From: Nevskiaceae bacterium | GTDB taxonomy: Bacteria > Pseudomonadota > Gammaproteobacteria > Steroidobacterales > Steroidobacteraceae | Direction of reading: 5' to 3' | Assembly (NCBI GenBank): GCA_031277355.1 | Contig: JAITMN010000320.1 | Span: 1 to 6,944 of the forward strand | DNA length: 6,944 nucleotides | Shown here: positions 1 through 5,692 of the stretch, piece by piece | How positions within the stretch are numbered: position 1 is the first letter of the stretch | How the letters are laid out: the number at the start of each line of letters is the position of its first letter | The notes under the pieces: model-generated | What the model was told of the DNA's origin: nothing | The model's database searches: none | Seen by the model: the letters and a program-made list of their open reading frames with translations, nothing else | Made by a program: the position numbers and the translations under genes

Positions 1-413
1 ACCTGCACCCACACCGGCAGATGCATGCGCCCACGCTGAATCTGATGCATCAGCAGTTCGGCGGGCAGGAAGTGCGTGCAGATCACCGCATCGGGAGCAA
101 ACTCGCGCACCGCGCGCAGCAGCGCTTCGGCGTTGAATCGCTCCGCAGCGCGGCGCAAACGTTGCAGCGGTGAGCGCGGATTGGCCTCATCGGATTTTTG
201 ATACAGCAGCCGCCACATCGTCGGGCTGGCCGAGATCAATTTCATGTAGCCGCTGACATACAGCTTGCGAAATGCAGCAGTGACGTACTGCATCACATCC
301 AGATGCAGCGTTTGCACGCCGGGCAAATGCCGCTGCGCATGGTGATGCAAAGCCTCTGCGGCGCGTGCATGTCCCGCGCCGGCCGAAACGCTCAACAGCA
401 GAATCTTTTTCAT
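1..413 (-). CDS. MGDG synthase-type glycosyltransferase, N-terminal part (runs off the left edge)
   Basis: The first 137 codons are visible; the rest lies outside the window. The protein opens MKKILLLSVSAGAGHARAAE, the glycine-rich loop and GxGH signature that starts the N-terminal domain of monogalactosyldiacylglycerol synthases and related bacterial diacylglycerol glycosyltransferases (Pfam MGDG_synth, CAZy GT28-like). Near residues 110-120 comes ICTHFLPAELL, matching the family's 'TH' segment that follows a buried strand. The family transfers galactose or glucose from a UDP-sugar to diacylglycerol at the cytoplasmic membrane face, so a glycolipid-making role is likely. The sugar and acceptor cannot be read because the C-terminal nucleotide-sugar domain is missing. 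The ATG start is 7 bp after the stop of the upstream XRE gene and has no strong Shine-Dalgarno, which suggests translational coupling in a two-gene operon. A MurG-like UDP-GlcNAc transferase is the main alternative, less likely from the N-terminal motif. Confidence 0.85.
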   Translation of the reverse strand, partial: MKKILLLSVSAGAGHARAAEALHHHAQRHLPGVQTLHLDVMQYVTAAFRKLYVSGYMKLISASPTMWRLLYQKSDEANPRSPLQRLRRAAERFNAEALLRAVREFAPDAVICTHFLPAELLMHQIQRGRMHLPVWVQ

Positions 414-420
414 TGCAGCG

Positions 421-1176
421 TCATTCTGGCATCGGTGAGAGCAACACCGCAAAGCCATCCTCCGTCACCCGAGTCAGCACGCGCCGGTAGCGCGCGTGAT
501 CGGCGTGACCGGCTTCGATCAGCCCCACCGCGCCGCCCGCCGCCTGACGAAGCGGCAGCAGCGCGATGGGTGAGGCCACCGGCGTCAACTGCGCGCCCTT
601 GCCGGCCATCAATGTGGCGATGACACCAAACAACTCGCCGGTAATGGTTGGCCGCGACAGGATCACCAGCCGTTGCTGCCCTTCGGAATTGGTCACAAGG
701 TATGCGTGCCCGGAAATGTTCGACACCGACACCACACCGTTCTGCGCGTAACCGGCATCGGTGCGATCGGTTTCGGCAAATACCAGACAGGTGCGCGCTT
801 CGTCCCAATCAATTTTCGTGCGATAGGCATAGACCGCGCCGGGCTTGGAATACGACGGCCGCAGCGTGAGGTATTCGCCTTCCAGCCAATCCACCGTGGC
901 GCGGGCGTAAGCGCCCAGCGCATCGGAGGCAATGCCCACATTGCGCGATGCAGAGGCCGCCGGCGCAGGCCGCAGCGCCATGCCCAACGCGGCTTCCAGA
1001 CGCACCAGCGTCGCCAGTGAAAAAGCGCGCTGCCCCGACAGCGATTTTTCCAGTGTGGAAAGGCTGATGCGCGCACGATCAGCCAGCGTCTGGCGACTGA
1101 TGCGCTGACGCGCCAACGCCTCGCGTATCGCCTGCGCCACCTGCGCACTTTCGGCCAGTTCCAATTCATCGCGCAC
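421..1176 (-). CDS. XRE-family helix-turn-helix transcriptional regulator with C-terminal sensor-like domain
   Basis: A 251-residue protein. Residues about 13-66 form a Cro/C1-type helix-turn-helix: QTLADRARISLSTLEKSLSG is the recognition region, followed by the usual final helix (LATLVRLEAALG). Residues about 90-225 form a separate domain with a WLEGEY segment, a YSKPGAVYAY strand, FAETDRTD, an SGHAYLVTN strand and VILSRP. I recall similar C-terminal regions in proteobacterial XRE regulators, but no ligand is known to me, so I call it sensor-like only. The start is GTG at 1174-1176, with GGAG about 8 bases upstream; a nearby ATG at 1167-1169 is out of frame. It probably heads an operon with the glycosyltransferase gene 7 bp downstream and is divergent from the sortase-target gene. 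Three phased heptamers overlap its leader and ribosome binding site, so autoregulation is likely. Confidence 0.85.
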   Translation of the reverse strand: MRDELELAESAQVAQAIREALARQRISRQTLADRARISLSTLEKSLSGQRAFSLATLVRLEAALGMALRPAPAASASRNVGIASDALGAYARATVDWLEGEYLTLRPSYSKPGAVYAYRTKIDWDEARTCLVFAETDRTDAGYAQNGVVSVSNISGHAYLVTNSEGQQRLVILSRPTITGELFGVIATLMAGKGAQLTPVASPIALLPLRQAAGGAVGLIEAGHADHARYRRVLTRVTEDGFAVLLSPMPE

Positions 1177-1184
1177 CGGAAAAC

Positions 1185-1211
1185 TCCGTACTCGTCCGTA
1201 CTGATCCGTAC
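1185..1211. promoter_or_regulatory. Triple TCCGTAC operator candidate at 10-bp pitch
   Basis: The exact heptamer TCCGTAC occurs at 1185-1191, 1195-1201 and 1205-1211, separated by the unrelated triplets tcg and tga. The 10-bp pitch puts all three copies on nearly the same face of the helix. On the minus strand they read GTACGGA, and the copy nearest the XRE gene contains its GGAG ribosome binding sequence. The array sits between the predicted promoter and the GTG start. Binding of the XRE protein here, blocking its own transcription or translation, is an inference from position. I saw no further exact copies in the window. Confidence 0.6.
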
Positions 1212-1221
1212 AGCGGCGGAA

Positions 1222-1250
1222 ATTTCACCCGGTTCGCGCGGAAAAGTCCA
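1222..1250 (-). promoter_or_regulatory. Candidate sigma70 promoter of the XRE/glycosyltransferase operon
   Basis: On the minus strand TGGACT (1245-1250) is followed after exactly 17 bp by TGAAAT (1222-1227). Each hexamer matches four of six consensus positions. Transcription would start near 1215, leaving a leader of about 40 nt in which the three TCCGTAC copies lie. This is consensus matching only. Confidence 0.35.
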
Positions 1251-1274
1251 TCGCCGTGGCAATAGCGGCAAAGC

Positions 1275-1310
1275 TTGACTCTCGCGCTTGGGCGCGCGGT
1301 GTCGAGAATC
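1275..1310 (+). promoter_or_regulatory. Imperfect dyad with TTGACT -35-like box upstream of the sortase-target gene
   Basis: TTGACT at 1275-1280 is a five-of-six -35 match facing the VIT/VWA gene, but no good -10 follows at 16-18 bp. The box overlaps an imperfect inverted repeat: GACTCTCG at 1277-1284 against CGAGAATC at 1303-1310, seven of eight positions pairing. It could be a promoter with an activator or repressor site, or a leader hairpin. The real start of transcription cannot be placed. Confidence 0.25.
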
Positions 1311-1347
1311 AAAGGCGTCAAAACAATCTCCCCAAGGGGACGTCATC

Positions 1348-3459
1348 ATGGTCACGCATCGCATCGTTTCATTGTTCGCTTCCCTGCTGGCCTTTGCGGC
1401 AACCCTCGCCCATGCGCAAACCGACATGGGCGCGCTGACGGTGAAGAGCCGCGACGGCTCTCGCGTCGAAGCACCGCTGCTGGCCACCGATATCGATGTC
1501 ACGGTATCGGGCCCCGTGGCGCGCACGCGCGTCACGCAGCAGTTCATCAACCCCACCGACAAGTGGGTGGAGGCCACTTACACGTTTCCGCTATCCGATG
1601 GCGCGGCAGTGGACACGTTGAAGATGGTCGCCGGCAATCGCGTCATCATCGGCGAGATCAAGGAACGCGCCGCCGCCCGCCAAATCTACGAACAGGCCAG
1701 GACCGAAGGACGCCGCGCCTCGCTGGTCGAACAGCAGCGGCCCAATGTGTTCACCACCGATGTAGCCAATGTCGGGCCGGGCGACACCGTCGTGGTGCAG
1801 ATCGAGTTGCAGGAAGCCGTGCGCATCAGCGATGGCGAATACGCGCTGCGCGTGCCGCTGGTGGTCGCGCCGCGCTACACGCCTGCGCCGCTGCGTCAGG
1901 AGTTCTCCGCCGCCGACGTTCAGCAAGGCTGGTCCACCGGCGAGCAGTGGACGGCAACGCCGGTGCTCGATCCACGCCTCGATCCACCGGCCAACCCCGT
2001 GGCGCTGCGCGTGCATCTGAACGCCGGTTTCCCGCTGGCCGAAGTCAAGAGCCATCATCACGCCATCGCGGTGCAAACCATCGACGACACCGCACGCGAC
2101 ATCACCTTCACGCCCAATGATGTGAACGGTGTCGTTGCCGCCGACCGCGACTTCGAACTGACGTGGCGCGCACGCTCCGGCGCAACGCCCACCGTGGGCC
2201 TGTTCCGCGAGCGTGTTGGCGATGCCGACTATCTGCTGGCGATGATCGTGCCGCCCAGCGGCGCAGCGCCCGGACCGCGTCTGCCGCGCGAGACGATTCT
2301 GGTGGTCGATACTTCCGGCTCGATGGGCGGTGAGTCGATCGAACAGGCGCGCGCCAGTCTGCTGATTGCGCTCGATGGTCTCAAAGCCGGTGATCGCTTC
2401 AACATCATTCGCTTCAGCGACGACATGTCGCAATTGTTCGCGCAGCCGGTGGCCGTGGATGCGCAGAGCATCGCCACCGCGCAGCGTTTCGTGAACGGCC
2501 TGCAAGCCTATGGCGGCACCGAAATGATCCCCGCACTGCGCGCCGCATTGCGCGATCCGGACGCCAACCAATCAGGCATCGTGCGTCAGATCGTGTTTCT
2601 CACCGATGGCGCGATCAGCAATGAACAGCAGATGTTCGAGTTGATCGGCAATGCGCGCGGCCGTTCACGCATCTTCATGGTCGGCATCGGTTCTGCGCCC
2701 AACTCGCATCTGATGACGCGCGCGGCTGAACTGGGGCGCGGCACGTTCACGCACATCGGTTCCACCGCGCAGGTGCAACAGCGCATGAGCGAGTTGTTTG
2801 CAAAACTGGAAAGCCCCGTCGTCACCGGCCTTGCCGCGAAGATCGAAGGCTTGGCGGTGGAGTTCTCGCCCAATCCGCTGCCTGATCTTTATCGCGGCGA
2901 GCCGGTGCTGCTGTTTGCCAAAGCCCCGCAACTGCATGGCAGCTTGAGTATTCAGGGATCAAGCGGCGCGCAGCCGTGGAGCGCCGTGTTGCCGCTCGAT
3001 CAAGTGCGCGAAGGTCAAGGCATCGCCAAACTCTGGGCACGGCGGCGCATCGACGGCATCGAAGCTTCAGCCATTCTTGGCAATATCGCACCCGATGAAT
3101 CCGACCGTCAGATTCTGGCGCTGGCGCTGGAACATCATCTGGTGTCGCGCCTGAGCAGTCTGGTTGCCGTGGATCACACGCCGGTGCGCCCCGCGAATCA
3201 AAGGCTGACCCGTGCGGACATTCCGCTGAATCTGCCCGCAGGCTGGGACTTCGACAAGGTGTTCGGCAATCGCGGCATGCGCGATGCGATCAGCAACGAT
3301 GATGGCGATGATCCGGTGCTGCTGGCAGCCGCATCGAACTCCGTGCTGCTGCCACGCACCGGCACATTGTCGCAATTGACGAAGCTGCTGGGCCTGATGC
3401 TCGGCATGTCGGGCTTTGCACTGATCCACATCACACAACGCCAACAGGCAAGGAGCTGA
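1348..3459 (+). CDS. Secreted VIT/VWA-domain protein with LPRTG sorting signal (proteobacterial sortase target)
   Basis: A 703-residue exported protein. Start ATG at 1348 is chosen because AAGGGGA (1334-1340) sits 7 bases upstream and the product opens with a classic signal peptide: positive MVTHR, a hydrophobic core, and cleavage after AHA at residue 23. An in-frame ATG at 1288 would bury the signal. Residues about 26-175 form a VIT (inter-alpha-trypsin) domain. Residues about 313-490 form a von Willebrand A domain with an intact metal site: DTSGS at 321-325, Thr391 in GGTEM and Asp420 in LTDG. The C-terminus has LPRTG at 668-672, a hydrophobic segment and a short basic tail (RQQARS), a cell-wall-type sorting signal. 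The architecture and adjacent sortase match the family annotated as marine proteobacterial sortase target protein (TIGR03788). Such proteins are often the only sortase substrate in their genome. VWA domains suggest metal-dependent adhesion or complex building; the partner is unknown. Confidence 0.92.
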   Translation: MVTHRIVSLFASLLAFAATLAHAQTDMGALTVKSRDGSRVEAPLLATDIDVTVSGPVARTRVTQQFINPTDKWVEATYTFPLSDGAAVDTLKMVAGNRVIIGEIKERAAARQIYEQARTEGRRASLVEQQRPNVFTTDVANVGPGDTVVVQIELQEAVRISDGEYALRVPLVVAPRYTPAPLRQEFSAADVQQGWSTGEQWTATPVLDPRLDPPANPVALRVHLNAGFPLAEVKSHHHAIAVQTIDDTARDITFTPNDVNGVVAADRDFELTWRARSGATPTVGLFRERVGDADYLLAMIVPPSGAAPGPRLPRETILVVDTSGSMGGESIEQARASLLIALDGLKAGDRFNIIRFSDDMSQLFAQPVAVDAQSIATAQRFVNGLQAYGGTEMIPALRAALRDPDANQSGIVRQIVFLTDGAISNEQQMFELIGNARGRSRIFMVGIGSAPNSHLMTRAAELGRGTFTHIGSTAQVQQRMSELFAKLESPVVTGLAAKIEGLAVEFSPNPLPDLYRGEPVLLFAKAPQLHGSLSIQGSSGAQPWSAVLPLDQVREGQGIAKLWARRRIDGIEASAILGNIAPDESDRQILALALEHHLVSRLSSLVAVDHTPVRPANQRLTRADIPLNLPAGWDFDKVFGNRGMRDAISNDDGDDPVLLAAASNSVLLPRTGTLSQLTKLLGLMLGMSGFALIHITQRQQARS
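3349..3456 (+). other. C-terminal sorting signal of the VIT/VWA protein (LPRTG, membrane segment, basic tail)
   Basis: LPRTG is coded at 3349-3363. It is followed by 31 residues: a short polar linker (TLSQ), a roughly 18-residue hydrophobic stretch (KLLGLMLGMSGFALIHI) and the tail TQRQQARS. The motif sits just after an acidic, small-residue linker (DGDDPVLLAAASNS). By the general sortase mechanism, cleavage would fall between Thr671 and Gly672. The attachment partner in a Gram-negative envelope is not evident. Confidence 0.85.
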
Positions 3460-4046
3460 TGATGATCCCCCGTCGCGCAAGGTCACTGTTTCGTCTGCTG
3501 GGCATCGCGTTGTTGGCAGCCGGCTTGGCCTGCGCGGCGGCGGGGTTGTGGATTCCGGTCAAAGCCGTGATGGCGCAGCATCTGCTTGATCGCGCTTTCA
3601 CGGCAAGCCTCAACACCGGGCATGTCGTGAAGCCCTGGTCCTGGGCCGACACCTGGCCGGTGGCGCGCGTCAGCGTGCCGCGATTGGGCATCAGCGTCGT
3701 CGTGCTTGCAGGCGACAGCGGGCAAGCGCTGGCCTTTGGTCCCGGTCACGTCAACGGCACGGCGCGTCCGGGCGAACCGGGCACCGCCGTGTTCGCCGCA
3801 CATCGCGATACGCATTTTGATTTTCTGGATCAGCTCAACCACGGCGATGTGATTGAAGTGCAGCGCACAGATGGTGTGATCGCGCACTACACCGTGCAAC
3901 GCACCGCAGTGGTCCGTTGGGATCGATCAGGCATCGATCCTGATGAAGCAGGCCAGCATTTGGTACTGGCCACCTGCTGGCCGCTTCATGCCACCACACC
4001 CGGCGATCAGCGTTACCTCGTCGTTGCACAGGCAACACCGCGTTGA
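3459..4046 (+). CDS. Class GN (proteobacterial-type) sortase
   Basis: A 195-residue membrane-anchored transpeptidase. Residues about 10-34 form an N-terminal signal anchor, and the rest is the sortase barrel outside the membrane. Catalytic residues are in place: His115 in FAAHRDTHF, Cys173 in LATCWP and Arg185 in DQRYLVVAQ. The pre-His segment GPGHVNGTARPGEPG is also typical. The TCWP motif and single N-terminal anchor match the class GN sortases (TIGR03784) paired with VIT/VWA targets. It presumably cleaves the LPRTG signal of the protein encoded just upstream. Its ATG overlaps that gene's stop (ATGA). A second in-frame ATG at 3462 is 6 bases after AAGGAG (3450-3455), against 3 bases for the first, so the true start may be 3462. 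Tight coupling implies coordinated synthesis of enzyme and substrate. Confidence 0.92.
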   Translation: MMIPRRARSLFRLLGIALLAAGLACAAAGLWIPVKAVMAQHLLDRAFTASLNTGHVVKPWSWADTWPVARVSVPRLGISVVVLAGDSGQALAFGPGHVNGTARPGEPGTAVFAAHRDTHFDFLDQLNHGDVIEVQRTDGVIAHYTVQRTAVVRWDRSGIDPDEAGQHLVLATCWPLHATTPGDQRYLVVAQATPR

Positions 4047-4064
4047 ATCACTGCATCAAAATTT

Positions 4065-4088
4065 GCCATCGCCATCCTTGGCGATGGT
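4065..4088 (+). terminator. Terminator-like hairpin after the sortase gene
   Basis: CCATCGCC (4066-4073) and GGCGATGG (4080-4087) form a perfect 8-bp stem around a 6-base loop, extendable by a G-U pair. It begins about 20 bp after the sortase stop. The downstream T-tract is poor on the plus strand (TCTTAG). On the minus strand the stem is followed by AAATTTTG, so it may work better in that direction or be bidirectional. Confidence 0.55.
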
Positions 4089-4154
4089 CTTAGCAGCCTC
4101 CCTGCCAAAAGCGGGTTGCACCGATCCGCCGCATGGCAAACGCAAAGTAAGAAG

Positions 4155-4370
4155 ATGATGAAAAAGGATGCCGTCGAGCCCGGAACCGCTCGACCCGTCT
4201 GTTGCACAACATCCCTGCGTGTACCATGTGGCCGCCAAATTGTTGGACTGTGTTGCGGCGTATTTGCCGCATTCACCAAGTCGCTAGTGGGGCTTATAGC
4301 GAACGCCAAGGGCCGCGTCTTCACCCGAAAGAGTGATGCGCAAAATTTCATAAAACGCCATCTTATTTAG
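4155..4370 (+). CDS. Possible small Cys-rich hypothetical protein (weak)
   Basis: ATG at 4155 opens 71 codons ending in TAG at 4368-4370. The predicted peptide begins MMKKDAVEPG, has five cysteines at residues 16, 17, 25, 33 and 34 (CC, C, CC), a mildly hydrophobic middle (about 28-50) and a basic C-terminal third. Against it: no good Shine-Dalgarno (only AAGAAG), and several codons rare in the neighbouring genes (CGA, CTA, ATA). I do not recognise a family. It may be chance, a decayed gene or a genuine small protein. Confidence 0.18.
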   Translation: MMKKDAVEPGTARPVCCTTSLRVPCGRQIVGLCCGVFAAFTKSLVGLIANAKGRVFTRKSDAQNFIKRHLI

Positions 4371-4411
4371 ATTAGATTGGAGTGATACGAGACTGTTTTC
4401 GTTATGTAAAA

Positions 4412-4451
4412 TTGAATCTTCTTTGAGCGCTTCTGCATATCGAATAACAAT
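4412..4451 (+). promoter_or_regulatory. AT-rich promoter-like zone ahead of the LuxR-type regulator
   Basis: Overlapping weak sigma70 options are present, the best being TTGAGC (4423-4428) with AACAAT (4446-4451) at 17-bp spacing, or TTGAAT (4412-4417) as another -35. TAAAAT at 4407-4412 is a fair -10 without a matching -35. Only the general position is credible. Confidence 0.25.
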
Positions 4452-4458
4452 TTGATGC

Positions 4459-4482
4459 AGCGGTCCCTGATCCGCTTAAGGA
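4459..4482 (+). promoter_or_regulatory. Small dyad and ribosome binding site of the LuxR-type gene
   Basis: AGCGG (4459-4463) can pair with CCGCT (4472-4476) around an 8-base loop, directly before the AAGGA Shine-Dalgarno at 4478-4482. AAGGA is 7 bases from the TTG at 4490 but only 1 base from the TTG at 4484, which favours 4490 as the start. The hairpin could modulate initiation, but five pairs is short. Confidence 0.4.
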
Positions 4483-4489
4483 TTTGCCG

Positions 4490-5689
4490 TTGAACCTTGA
4501 TACCGACCCATTCGAAACGCTGGTCGCCGACATTTATGACGCAGCGGCCGATCCGGTACTCTGGCCCACCTTTCTGGAGCGGCTGCGTCGTCTCGTGGGC
4601 TCCGAATTGATGACGGTGTTCTCCGTCGACAAACCCACGCGGCGCATCGAGCAGGTGCATCACACCAAGCACGATAAGGCGCTGTGGGACAGCCTGTCGA
4701 TTGAGCTGCCGAATGTTCCGGTGGCAGAGGTCATCCTTGAGGGAATGATCGACACGCCGGCTTCGTCGCTGTCGATGATGTCGGAGGAAGAATTCAACCG
4801 CTCGGAGTTTTACCAGCGGTGGATGCAACCCTGGGGCATGCGCGACGGCACCACCTGCCCCATTGTCGAAACCGCCGATCAGCACATCCTGTTGGGTTAT
4901 TGCGTATCGCGCAACCGCGAGCCGGTCACTGTCGACGAGATGGCGTTGCTGCAACGCCTATCGCCGCATCTGCGGCGCGCCTTCATGATCGGCGAAACGC
5001 TGGAGCGCACGCGCTGGGAAGCCGAACTGGCGCTGACCACGCTGTCGAAAATCCAGACGCCGATCCTGATCTGCGATGCCAACGGACACCTGATCTTCGC
5101 CAATGCCGCCGGCGAAACGGCGTTCTCCGAACGCGGACCGCTGAACGTTCGGGGCGGCCGGGTCGAGCCGCGCTCCCTGGCGGTGCAGACCAGCTTCGCC
5201 GACGCGCTGCGCCGCGCCGCTTCCAGCGATCTGGCGATGGGACGGCGCGGCATCGGCGTGCCGCTGGCCGCGCATACCAACGGCGGTCACGCCTATGTGC
5301 TGCCGCTGCTGGGCTCGGGCATCCGGCGCATCTCCGGCCGCTCGCTCGTGGCGGTGTTCGTCTCCACGCACAAGGGTCAGGCGCTGCCGGGCGAGACCGT
5401 GCTGATGACGCTGTTCGACCTGACTCCCGCCGAAGCCCGCGTGATGGCGCATGTCGGGCAGGCGCAGTCCACGGCGGCGGTCGGCGCGAAGCTGGGCGTC
5501 AAGGCCAACACGCTGAAGACGCATCTGTCTCATATCTTCCGCAAAACCGGCTGTGCGAGTCAGGCGGAGTTGGTGAAGTTGATGTCCAGTCTGTCGCTGC
5601 CGGTCAATGTCAGCAGCGGGGGCGAGATTCCCCCCCCCCCCCCCGCAACTGACGTGAAGGCTGTGCAGCGCGGGGCGAGGCAGACCTAG
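4490..5689 (+). CDS. LuxR-type (GerE-fold) transcriptional regulator with PAS-like sensor region
   Basis: A 399-residue protein from the TTG at 4490; a TTG at 4484 would add two residues. Residues about 3-170 form a GAF-like N-terminal region typical of this regulator type, starting DPFETLVADIYDAAADP. Residues about 180-290 look PAS-like, with ILICDANGHLIFANAAGE. Residues 311-365 form the LuxR helix-turn-helix: LTPAEARVMAHV, then AAVGAKLGVKANTLKTHLSH and FRKTGCASQAELVKLM. It lacks the phosphoacceptor receiver domain of two-component regulators and does not look like an acyl-homoserine lactone receptor, so it probably senses a small molecule or internal cue that cannot be named. Residues 381-385 are five prolines coded by a C15 run, followed by a 14-residue tail. 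The stop is 3 bp from the stop of the convergent MFS gene. Target genes are unknown. Confidence 0.87.
   Translation: MNLDTDPFETLVADIYDAAADPVLWPTFLERLRRLVGSELMTVFSVDKPTRRIEQVHHTKHDKALWDSLSIELPNVPVAEVILEGMIDTPASSLSMMSEEEFNRSEFYQRWMQPWGMRDGTTCPIVETADQHILLGYCVSRNREPVTVDEMALLQRLSPHLRRAFMIGETLERTRWEAELALTTLSKIQTPILICDANGHLIFANAAGETAFSERGPLNVRGGRVEPRSLAVQTSFADALRRAASSDLAMGRRGIGVPLAAHTNGGHAYVLPLLGSGIRRISGRSLVAVFVSTHKGQALPGETVLMTLFDLTPAEARVMAHVGQAQSTAAVGAKLGVKANTLKTHLSHIFRKTGCASQAELVKLMSSLSLPVNVSSGGEIPPPPPATDVKAVQRGARQT
5630..5644 (+). repeat. Homopolymeric C15 tract inside the 3' end of the LuxR-type gene
   Basis: Fifteen consecutive C (5630-5644) encode five CCC proline codons after the DNA-binding domain. 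Gain of one C would give the tail PPPPPRN then stop (TGA now at 5650-5652). Loss of one would give PPPPPQLT then stop (TGA now at 5655-5657). Both replace the present tail ATDVKAVQRGARQT. GGGGG at 5618-5622 can pair with part of the run across a 7-base loop. Confidence 0.9.
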
Positions 5690-5692
5690 GGT

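Larger units (their letters stand above)
4089..4483. other. Intergenic stretch without a confident gene
   Basis: The left half to about 4370 has mixed composition and only a weak small ORF. It also holds a 6-bp hairpin, TGCGGC (4254-4259) with GCCGCA (4266-4271). From about 4340 to 4455 the sequence is clearly more AT-rich than the rest of the window, as expected for a promoter region. I see no tRNA, IS end or CRISPR repeat here. Confidence 0.5.

Noticed and set aside
693..1577. A 294-codon minus-strand open frame across the XRE gene and the divergent promoter region
   Set aside because: It overlaps the XRE gene in another frame and the start of the VIT/VWA gene on the opposite strand. Its product is rich in Arg, Trp and Cys with no recognisable domain, typical of a shadow frame in GC-rich DNA.
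1275..2120. A 281-codon plus-strand frame shifted against the VIT/VWA gene
   Set aside because: The Arg/His/Ala-rich product reads the same DNA as a well-supported secreted protein in another frame.
1591..2571. A 326-codon minus-strand open frame opposite the VIT/VWA gene
   Set aside because: The plus-strand frame has clear VIT and VWA domains. The antisense product is rich in His, Arg and Gly without domain motifs.
4254..4271. TGCGGC/GCCGCA hairpin as a terminator or attachment site
   Set aside because: Only 6 bp, no T-tract and no direct repeats around it; expected by chance in GC-rich sequence.
4047..4483. Search for a tRNA, small RNA, IS end or CRISPR repeats in the gene-poor stretch
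   Set aside because: No cloverleaf-type pairing, terminal inverted repeats or repeated spacer units were visible; a structured small RNA cannot be excluded by eye.
4367..4954. A 195-codon minus-strand open frame overlapping the LuxR-type gene
   Set aside because: It lies mostly antisense to a well-supported gene, extends into the AT-rich promoter region, and shows no known motif.
4819..5652. A 277-codon plus-strand frame inside the LuxR-type gene
   Set aside because: Arg/Ala-rich shadow frame. Its only use is to show where translation would end after a +1 slip in the C15 run.
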